DNA of 48,860 bases. It comes from an uncultured Methanobrevibacter sp. Its GTDB lineage: Archaea; Methanobacteriota; Methanobacteria; Methanobacteriales; Methanobacteriaceae. The translations under genes and the position numbers were made by a program. Location of the stretch: NCBI RefSeq assembly GCF_902801725.1, contig NZ_CADCJB010000014.1:1-48860 (forward strand), read 5' to 3'. Positions 18,619 through 25,659 of the stretch are shown here, piece by piece. Under the pieces are notes generated by a model. The model saw only the letters and a list, made by a program, of their open reading frames with translations, was not told the origin of the DNA and did no database searches. Positions within the stretch are counted from its first letter, which is position 1. The number at the start of each line of letters is the position of its first letter.

Positions 18619-18893
18619 ATAATTATTTTGTTTAATTTGGTATATAATTTATATCATTATTTTTTGGTGTATTTGCTAAAATTAAATAAATTCCTAAGAT
18701 TAATACTAAATTCTTATACTGGATAATATTTGAAAAAATTTGTAACAATTAGGTTTTCAGAAATTACGATGTTCGCCAGAATATTCAAAAATTATATATC
18801 ATTCTCATTTGAAATCTATTAATTAGTTTAGAATAATTGGTTAAAATTGTATAATTTTAGTGTTATAATTAAAAAAGTTATTGGGATGATAGT
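18619..18893. other. Divergent intergenic region with pyk promoter
   Basis: 275 bp between MATE (-) and pyruvate kinase (+). TTATATAT at 18792-18799 is the best TATA box for pyk and would give a leader of about 70 nt. Nothing else was recognised. Confidence 0.45.
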
Positions 18894-20297
18894 GTGAAGA
18901 AAACAAAAGTCATATGTACCATAGGTCCGGCATCCGATTCGGTCGAAGTTATGGGCAAAATGGTCAATGCTGGTATGAACTGCGCGCGCATTAATCTCAG
19001 CCATGCTACGAAAGAGGAAATATTAAAAACAATAAATATTGTTCGTGAAGTGCGTAAAGTATCTAATTTGCCTGTAGCAATCATGTATGATACTAAAGGG
19101 CCGGAATTTAGAACTTTAAAATTTAAGGATGGGGGCGTGACTCTTAAACAGGGAGATACCATTAAAATGAGTAAAAGTTGCGTTCAGGGAAATGAGAATG
19201 AATTTGGAGTCAACCACAGTGATGCAATTGATTTTATAAAAGTGGGGGACAAGGTACTCATTGATAATGCTCTGTTTGAATTGGAAGTCATTGGCAAAGA
19301 AGATGATTATGTTCTATTGAAGGCTTTAGGAGAGGGCAAAATCCAAAATCACAAAACTATCAATGTTCCTGGTGTCAATTTGAAATTGAATTTCATGAGT
19401 GACATGGATAAACAAGACATTACTTTTGCAGCACAGCATTCATGTGATTATCTGGCATTGTCATTTGTAAATACACGGGAAGACGTGATTGAAGCCAGGG
19501 AAATAGTCGAAAAAGCGGGAGGAGACGCCCTAATTATTTCAAAAATAGAAAGTCCTACTGGAATTGAAAATATAGATGATATAATTGAAGAATCCGATGG
19601 AATTATGGTTGCTCGTGGAGATTTGGGTGTGGAACTTCCAATTGAAGAGCTGCCGATGTTTCAAAAGAGTATTATTAAAAAATGCCGACAAAAAGGTAGA
19701 TTCGCCATTGTTGCCACTGAAATGCTTGCTTCCATGTATGAAAGTCCAAGACCGACAAGGGCGGAAGTATCTGATGTGGCTAATGCTATATTGGATGGAA
19801 CTGACTGTGTAATGTTGTCTGGAGAAACAACCATTGGTAAGTATCCTGTATCTGCTGTTGAAATAATGGGCAAAATCTGTGAATATGTTGAGTCAACAAT
19901 TGATTATTCAAAGCATGTCTCATACAAGGGAACAATTGGCATAAGCGATACAATAGCCAAACTGGTCACCGAAGCTGCTGAATATACTGATATCAAAGTA
20001 ATTGTCACGACAACAATGACGGGGTTCACGGCACGTAAAATCAGTAATCTAAGGCCTAATGCAACAATACTTGCTTGCTGCCCGTCCAAGCATATTGCGG
20101 AGAAAGTCGTTTTGAACTTTGGTGTTAAGCCGGTAATCACTGACATTTATAAAGCTACTGATAAGATGGTCGAAAATGCAAGAGAAATGGCCAAAAAAGA
20201 ATTTAATTTGAAAAAAGGGGATTTAATAATAATAACTGGAGGATTTCCAATAGGAGAATCAAGAAAAACAAACTATTTAAGGATTATGGAAATATAA
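18894..20297 (+). CDS. pyk: Pyruvate kinase (GTG start)
   Basis: Converts phosphoenolpyruvate and ADP to pyruvate and ATP. The 467 residues match the family. Motifs: TKVICTIGPASDS at the N terminus, MYDTKGPEFR, and the catalytic-lysine region ISKIESPTGIENID. The metal and substrate segment is GIMVARGDLGVELPIEELP, followed by TEMLASMYESPRPTRAEVSDVANAI and MLSGETTIGKYP. The C-terminal allosteric-type domain runs from about 345. The start is the second of two overlapping GTG codons, set by GGGATGAT upstream. In a methanogen it serves gluconeogenic/glycolytic carbon flow rather than energy supply. Confidence 0.97.
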   Translation: MKKTKVICTIGPASDSVEVMGKMVNAGMNCARINLSHATKEEILKTINIVREVRKVSNLPVAIMYDTKGPEFRTLKFKDGGVTLKQGDTIKMSKSCVQGNENEFGVNHSDAIDFIKVGDKVLIDNALFELEVIGKEDDYVLLKALGEGKIQNHKTINVPGVNLKLNFMSDMDKQDITFAAQHSCDYLALSFVNTREDVIEAREIVEKAGGDALIISKIESPTGIENIDDIIEESDGIMVARGDLGVELPIEELPMFQKSIIKKCRQKGRFAIVATEMLASMYESPRPTRAEVSDVANAILDGTDCVMLSGETTIGKYPVSAVEIMGKICEYVESTIDYSKHVSYKGTIGISDTIAKLVTEAAEYTDIKVIVTTTMTGFTARKISNLRPNATILACCPSKHIAEKVVLNFGVKPVITDIYKATDKMVENAREMAKKEFNLKKGDLIIITGGFPIGESRKTNYLRIMEI

Positions 20298-20436
20298 CTG
20301 TACGATAATAGGATTTGTTCTTTAAATCCTTTAAAAAATTAGATTATATTTTACAATTAAAAGTTAATTTTGGTTGGTATATTAAAATGTTAGCATTTAA
20401 ATATCAATAATGTTATAAAATTATATGGTGATAATT

Positions 20437-20733
20437 TTGTTAGAAGCATATTTGCCTTTTATTGGGCTAATTATATTTGGAAATATTGAAAACCTAATTC
20501 TAGCATCACAGGGTGTTGTTCAAGGTGTAGATGTTAAAGTATTGGGTGCATTAAGTGTACTTGTGGTTATAATATGGTTGGTTATTGGAACTGTTGCTAC
20601 AGAGGTTGCAATTCAATATTCAAGTTATATCACATTTATAGGTGGTCTTGCAATAGTCATATTAGGTATTCAAGCAATACGCGAAGCTGTCAAAAATATT
20701 AAAGCCAAAAAAAGGGAGGAGCACCATGGTTAA
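20437..20733 (+). CDS. Half-sized TerC/LysE-like membrane protein, copy A (TTG start)
   Basis: A small membrane protein of about 98 residues with three predicted helices. Its neighbour is clearly paralogous: both carry FGNIENLILASQG after the first segment, an IIW(L) second helix, and a third helix GGxAIxILGxQ. The FGNIENLILA motif recalls the SADNALVLA motif of TerC-like transporters, which have two such three-helix halves. I favour TTG 20437 because GGTGAT lies four bases before it; ATG 20425 would add four residues. The C-terminal tail is very basic (KNIKAKKREEHH), predicting a cytoplasmic C terminus. It overlaps copy B by 8 bp. Confidence 0.8.
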   Translation: MLEAYLPFIGLIIFGNIENLILASQGVVQGVDVKVLGALSVLVVIIWLVIGTVATEVAIQYSSYITFIGGLAIVILGIQAIREAVKNIKAKKREEHHG

Positions 20734-21007
20734 TTTAAAAGACTATGCTCCATTTACCGGATTGCTTATTTTTGGAAACATAGAAAACTTAATCCTTGCA
20801 TCACAAGGTGCAGTTGCACATGTAGATCCATTCATTTTAGGCGGATTAAGTTTAGTTGCAGTAATCATATGGTTATTGCTTGGTGCATTCGGAACAAAAA
20901 TGGCTATCAAATATGCTGACTATATTGAAATATTCGGTGGAGTAGCTATTATTATTTTAGGTTTCCAATCAATGATTGAAGCTATGGGAATAACTCTTTT
21001 CCCTTAA
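20726..21007 (+). CDS. Half-sized TerC/LysE-like membrane protein, copy B
   Basis: A 93-residue paralogue of the preceding gene, with its start inside it and a strong ribosome binding site (GGGAGGAG). It has three predicted helices and the same FGNIENLILASQG motif. Charge placement is opposite: lysines sit at the N terminus (NLKDY) and in the second loop (GTKMAIKY), while the C terminus has none. This predicts N terminus inside and C terminus outside, the reverse of copy A. The pair could assemble as an antiparallel heterodimer. Substrate is unknown; metal or small-ion export is a guess from the TerC resemblance. Confidence 0.8.
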   Translation: MVNLKDYAPFTGLLIFGNIENLILASQGAVAHVDPFILGGLSLVAVIIWLLLGAFGTKMAIKYADYIEIFGGVAIIILGFQSMIEAMGITLFP

Positions 21008-21043
21008 ACTTTTTTTTTTAATTTTTACTATTTTTTTTAAAGG
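21008..21043 (+). terminator. Oligo-T transcription terminator
   Basis: T-runs of 12, 5 and 8 directly follow the stop of copy B. Archaeal RNA polymerase terminates at such tracts without needing a hairpin. The next gene is convergent. Confidence 0.65.
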
Positions 21044-21046
21044 AGT

Positions 21047-22507
21047 TTAATCTCTATTTTTTACTGGGTCTAATTTGGTAAGCGCTGCTGAAAGTCCAAC
21101 TACAATAATCATAATGATTATGGAAACTGTTATATTAAAGGGGTTTTTATCGTTAATTAATTCTAAAACTCCAAATGCCCAAACTACAATCAAAAGTATA
21201 GGTAATAAATATTTTATTGTAAAAATCCATGTTTTTCCAACTTTAAAAGTTGATAATTCATTCAGCACAGGCATAACTTTTTCAACCCCATAAAACCATC
21301 CAAAGATTATTGCCTGAATGCCAATCATAATCATTATTCCGAAATTATTCACAAACCCGTCCACGATTTCCACTAAATAACTGCTGATTCCTGTTGAAAA
21401 AATAACTGTGCCTACACATGCAACAATTGTAAGGATGGTAACTCCTTTTTTCCTGTTCCATCCAAATTTTTCACACAAAGATGAAAGCAAAGGTTCAAAT
21501 AGTGCTAAAGAAGATGTAAATCCCGCAAACAATATTGATATGAATAATAGAGGAGCAATGACATGTCCAATTACACCCATTGTATTGAATATCTGAGGGA
21601 AGACGATAAATACTAATCCTGTGCCTTCACTAATTAATTCATTCATAGGCACTGAAGATGTTAAAGACATATATCCGAGTATTGAAAATACTCCAAATGC
21701 TACGAAAATCTCATATAATGAATTTGTAATAACCACAATCAATACTTCATCTACTAATTTTGTATTTTTTGGCAGATAACTTGCATATGTATATACCATT
21801 GCCTGACCAATGCTTAATGAAAATAGGGTTTGCCCGAACGCTGCAAGCCAAACATTAATATTAAAAAGTGCCGACCAATCGGGAGTAAGCAATGTGGTTA
21901 TTCCAAGATGAAATCCCGGTAATGTAAAAGCATAAACAAAAATAGCAATCATGATTATGAATAATAATGGCATTAAAATGCGGGATATTTTACCAATTCC
22001 TTTATCCACATCTTTAATGGACACAATCCAAAAGAATGCCCATAACAGTAATGTACAAATTAATGTGGGAAATATCAGTGTGGTGGCTGATGCTAAATTC
22101 GAACTTCCTCCAACGTGATTTGTAAAAAAGGCTGTTGGGTCATTTCCCCATCCGAAATTGAAACTGTTTAAAAGGTATACAAAGTCCCAGCCTAAAATGA
22201 CCATATAGTAAATCACAACAATGAATACAAATAAAACTAGAATCCAAGCTATAATTTCGAATTCAGGACGAATGCTGTGCATTAAATTAGAAAAACTTTT
22301 CTTATAACTAAATCCCAACCCATACTCTAAAATTAGAAAGGGAATTCCCATTATTAGGATTGCAATTATGTAAGGTATAAAAAACGACCCTCCACCATTG
22401 GAATACAGTACATAACTGAATCGCCAGATATTTCCTATTCCTATTGTTAGGCCTATCATGGCCATTATGAATGTAAATACTGAGTTCCATTGGGAATTTT
22501 TGTTCAT
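21047..22507 (-). CDS. Neurotransmitter:sodium symporter (NSS) family transporter
   Basis: Sodium-coupled uptake carrier of the LeuT/SNF fold, 486 residues, with about 11-12 membrane helices. The diagnostic first-helix sequence MIGLTIGIGNIWRFSYVLYSNGGGSFFIPY contains the unwound GIGNIWRF segment that binds sodium and substrate. The helix 6 region (FGQTLFSLSIGQAMVYTYASYL) and helix 8 (ISILFAGFTSSLALFEPL) also fit. Substrates are usually amino acids; which one cannot be read. GAGGAT precedes the ATG. It is convergent with the paralogous membrane pair. Confidence 0.92.
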   Translation of the reverse strand: MNKNSQWNSVFTFIMAMIGLTIGIGNIWRFSYVLYSNGGGSFFIPYIIAILIMGIPFLILEYGLGFSYKKSFSNLMHSIRPEFEIIAWILVLFVFIVVIYYMVILGWDFVYLLNSFNFGWGNDPTAFFTNHVGGSSNLASATTLIFPTLICTLLLWAFFWIVSIKDVDKGIGKISRILMPLLFIIMIAIFVYAFTLPGFHLGITTLLTPDWSALFNINVWLAAFGQTLFSLSIGQAMVYTYASYLPKNTKLVDEVLIVVITNSLYEIFVAFGVFSILGYMSLTSSVPMNELISEGTGLVFIVFPQIFNTMGVIGHVIAPLLFISILFAGFTSSLALFEPLLSSLCEKFGWNRKKGVTILTIVACVGTVIFSTGISSYLVEIVDGFVNNFGIMIMIGIQAIIFGWFYGVEKVMPVLNELSTFKVGKTWIFTIKYLLPILLIVVWAFGVLELINDKNPFNITVSIIIMIIVVGLSAALTKLDPVKNRD

Positions 22508-22715
22508 TATTATCCTCGTTAATGTTAGTTGCTATTAGTAATCAAAAATATTCAATATTGAACGGTATTTTAGATTTTTGATAATTTTTTTTCTACATTT
22601 GTAATTATGTTTGTAATTGTTATTAATTGCTTGTTTTTTTTTATATATAATAACAATTTTTGATATGATTTTTTGAGACAATTTGATGGTGTGGAATCTT
22701 GCAATAATGGCTAAA

Positions 22716-22753
22716 TTTATATACTATAAGGAATTAAAATTACATTTAGTAAC
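22716..22753 (+). promoter_or_regulatory. Promoter with TATA box and AGTAAC start-site palindrome
   Basis: TTTATATACTATAA (22716-22729) is followed 13 bp later by CATTTAGTAAC (22743-22753), at the predicted transcription start. The second block opens the palindrome AGTAACTAAAAGTTACT (22748-22764). The same two blocks in the same order precede the arsA gene at 24222-24258. No coding start lies within 350 bp downstream, so this promoter probably drives an RNA. Confidence 0.55.
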
Positions 22754-22960
22754 TAAAAGTTACTGTGCTGATTTTCATAAGGTTACCACTTTTCCGTGGA
22801 CAATTTATAGAATACTGTATTATCCTTATCACTATTAAATATTACTTTTGTTTGAGTATTAATGAACAAATAGAAATTCATAGGGTTACCTAAAAAAACT
22901 AAATAAAAATTATGGATTGTAGTAGAAATGATTCTCTACATTTAAACCTTTTCTTTTTTT
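22745..22960 (+). ncRNA. Candidate small non-coding RNA
   Basis: About 215 nt between a good promoter and a terminator-like end. The end is a hairpin: TGTAG, a bulged T, AGAA, loop ATGA, then TTCTCTACA (22918-22940). A T7 run follows at 22954-22960. Inside, CATAAGGTTACC (22776-22787) and CATAGGGTTACC (22879-22890) form a near-perfect direct repeat 103 nt apart. No ORF in the transcript has a ribosome binding site. I know of no matching RNA family. Support is by position and structure only. Confidence 0.4.
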
Positions 22961-23111
22961 AGTCAATTAACATAAAGTTGTAATCTGTTTTTAAAAATGA
23001 TTTTTCTAATATTTCATGTTCAAGTAATTTTTGGAAGTAAATTACAATTTTTTTAGAAGTAAAAGTAAAAATATTTATATAATCAATACTAAATTATAAA
23101 TTACCTTTTAG

Positions 23112-23531
23112 ATGAGAGATGTAGAGATGAGAGATATGCTATTAAATGAATTGTTTGGTGAAAATGCAAGGATAAAAATATTGGAAGAGCTATTGACCTA
23201 TGTTGATTCATTTTTAACTGCTGATGAAATATCTAGAATGGCTGATGTTTCACCGAAGACAGTTTATATTCATATGAATCAATTGGAAGAAATTGGTATT
23301 TTAGAAGTTGAAAAAAAAGGTGCTAAAAGGTTTAAATTAAACTCTAATGATGAAAGAGTATTAGCATTAGGATTAATTGAAGCAAATGAATTCTTAAGAA
23401 GATCAAATAAACAGGAGTTATCTTTTGAAAGCAGTGAAGTTAATCCTGATGGTGTTAAATATTCAAATTATGATGAAATTGAAGCAATGTTTGATGAAGC
23501 TCCAACTTTAGAGTTTTCCATAACAGTTTAG
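23112..23531 (+). CDS. Winged-helix transcriptional regulator
   Basis: A 139-residue DNA-binding protein. Residues about 15-80 form an ArsR/MarR-like winged helix: ARIKILEELL, then FLTADEISRMADVSPKTVYIHMNQLEEIGILEVEKK, a recognition helix followed by the wing. The C-terminal third is acidic (YDEIEAMFDEAPTLEF) and could mediate dimerisation or contact a partner. The start may be ATG 23112 (near-leaderless from the TATA box at 23074) or the in-frame ATG 23127. It heads a three-gene operon with the DUF3467 gene (11 bp gap) and a second HTH gene (24 bp gap). Confidence 0.85.
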   Translation: MRDVEMRDMLLNELFGENARIKILEELLTYVDSFLTADEISRMADVSPKTVYIHMNQLEEIGILEVEKKGAKRFKLNSNDERVLALGLIEANEFLRRSNKQELSFESSEVNPDGVKYSNYDEIEAMFDEAPTLEFSITV

Positions 23532-23542
23532 GGAGTGTTACT

Positions 23543-23809
23543 ATGAGTGAAGATAAAAAAGAATTAAACATATTTATTCCGGAAGATTTGACAGAATATT
23601 ACATTACAGGTGGGGCAATCGCTTCATCACCCTTTGACATAAGACTAATTTTATTTAAAGATGAAATTGAAAAAAACAATGACATTTTAAATGGCCCTAA
23701 TGTAGGCATGATTAGAACTGCAAAAACAGAGCTTACAATGTCTCCTGTTGTTGCAAAACAATTAAGGGATTTGCTTGATAAAGAATTGGAAAAATATGGG
23801 GATGAATAA
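23543..23809 (+). CDS. DUF3467-family protein
   Basis: An 88-residue soluble protein with the DUF3467 pattern. YYITGGAIASSPFDIRLILFKDE is followed by a methionine-serine-proline segment (ELTMSPVVAKQLRDLLDKELEKYGDE), the family's conserved end. The function of the family is unknown in both bacteria and archaea. GGGAGTG precedes the start. Its place between two winged-helix genes suggests a regulatory partner. Confidence 0.8.
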   Translation: MSEDKKELNIFIPEDLTEYYITGGAIASSPFDIRLILFKDEIEKNNDILNGPNVGMIRTAKTELTMSPVVAKQLRDLLDKELEKYGDE

Positions 23810-23833
23810 TTTTTTGATTGTTTTGGAGGCATT

Positions 23834-24157
23834 ATGATAAACATTGATGATGATCCAAAAGAGATAGTCAAGGAATTGTCCGAAACTGAGAAAAATATTT
23901 TATTTATTTTAGGCAAAATGAGAATTTCAGTTAACAAAAACGTTAATGAACATTCCCTAAAAAAGAAATTAAGCAATGAAGATTTGAAAAATTATAAAAA
24001 GGCATTTTCTAATTTGTGTAATAGTGGAATAATTGTCATGTATAGGCCTGGAAACTTTGGAGTTTCAAAACAGGGTCGAAGAATAACTGATGAGATTGTT
24101 GAACAGAAAAGACAGGATAAATATTCAGGTCTGAGGATTTTAATGCTACAAGTTTAA
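23834..24157 (+). CDS. Small winged-helix protein
   Basis: A 107-residue basic protein with a predicted winged-helix core: EKNILFILGKMRISVNKNVNEHSLKKKLSNEDLKNYKKAFSNLCNSGIIVMYRPGNFGVSKQGRRITDEIV. The order is helix, helix, recognition helix, then a wing with an aromatic/glycine turn, as in many archaeal end-of-operon regulators. GGAGG lies seven bases before ATG. It is the last gene of the HTH/DUF3467/HTH operon. Its target is unknown; the closest candidate is the arsA promoter 65 bp downstream of its stop. Confidence 0.75.
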   Translation: MINIDDDPKEIVKELSETEKNILFILGKMRISVNKNVNEHSLKKKLSNEDLKNYKKAFSNLCNSGIIVMYRPGNFGVSKQGRRITDEIVEQKRQDKYSGLRILMLQV

Positions 24158-24221
24158 TTTTATTTATAATATTGGATTCATTCATATTTTAATGAGGATT
24201 ATTCAATTTATAATAACTAAC

Positions 24222-24258
24222 TTTATATACTATAAAATATTAAATATCATTTAGTAAC
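24222..24258 (+). promoter_or_regulatory. arsA promoter sharing the TATA/AGTAAC module
   Basis: TTTATATACTATAA (24222-24235) and, after 12 bp, CATTTAGTAAC (24248-24258) repeat the module found at 22716-22753. It predicts transcription from about 24250 and a 5' leader of about 170 nt. Confidence 0.55.
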
Positions 24259-24283
24259 AAAAAGTAAGAATATTGAAATCAAT

Positions 24284-24403
24284 ACTTGCACTAAAAGTAA
24301 GTTTAATTAAAATCATATGCTTTCGAATTTCATGATTTCACTTCCCAAAAGTCACATGAACGGTGAGCACATGGAATTTGGACTTGCTGTAAAAGTAACT
24401 TAT
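24284..24403 (+). repeat. Direct repeat in the arsA leader
   Basis: ACTTGCACTAAAAGTAAGTT (from 24284) and ACTTGCTGTAAAAGTAACTT (from 24382) agree at 16 of 20 positions, 98 bp apart. Each has ACTT and AAGT in inverted order. The second copy ends just before the ribosome binding site GGAGG. They could be operator half-sites or RNA elements. Confidence 0.4.
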
Positions 24404-24415
24404 TTATGGAGGTAA
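24317..24415 (+). CDS. Possible 32-codon upstream ORF in the arsA leader
   Basis: ATG 24317 opens 32 codons (MLSNFMISLPKSHMNGEHME onward, ending VTYLWR). They stop at TAA 24413-24415, whose preceding bases are the arsA ribosome binding site TGGAGG. It is in frame with arsA and ends six bases before its ATG. It has no ribosome binding site of its own, so it may be chance. Confidence 0.25.
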   Translation: MLSNFMISLPKSHMNGEHMEFGLAVKVTYLWR

Positions 24416-25435
<1,020 letters not shown>

Positions 25436-25478
25436 AAAAATTAAATAAGTTAAAATAAATTAATATTTTAACTTTTTA

Positions 25479-25658
25479 TCATTCTTCTTTTTTAAAAAAC
25501 CATTCGCAGAATCTTACTATTGCCATTAATCCAAATATTGTTGTGCAAATGATGATGCCTTTGAAGGTTACTATTTCATAAATCAATGAAATGATTAATG
25601 CTACATCTAAAATTTTCAGTATTGTACTTTCTTTTTTGAATGAATCGATTAATCCCAT
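25479..25658 (-). CDS. 59-residue membrane protein coupled to the secreted Ig-repeat gene
   Basis: A small ORF starting one base after the stop of the large secreted protein, with a perfect GGAGG seven bases before its ATG at 25658. The product has a short basic start (MGLIDSFKKES). Two hydrophobic stretches follow (about 15-32 and 33-50), and the tail is charged (FFKKEE). It is too short for most gene finders, but the coupling and ribosome binding site support it. Function unknown; an anchoring or export aid for the upstream protein is speculation. Confidence 0.65.
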   Translation of the reverse strand: MGLIDSFKKESTILKILDVALIISLIYEIVTFKGIIICTTIFGLMAIVRFCEWFFKKEE

Positions 25659-25659
25659 T

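Larger units (their letters stand above)
22508..23111. other. 604-bp gene-free region before the HTH operon
   Basis: It contains the NSS gene's promoter side, the candidate RNA and its promoter, and a TATA box TTTATATA at 23074-23081. The last predicts a start about 7 nt before the HTH gene's first ATG. The only readable frame (22686-22838, 50 codons) spans the TATA box and looks fortuitous. Confidence 0.6.

Noticed and set aside
22686-22838. 50-codon frame starting MVWNLAIMAKFIYYKE
   Set aside because: It runs through the TATA box of the RNA promoter, has no ribosome binding site, and the matching segment at 24222 is conserved as DNA but has a stop in that frame.
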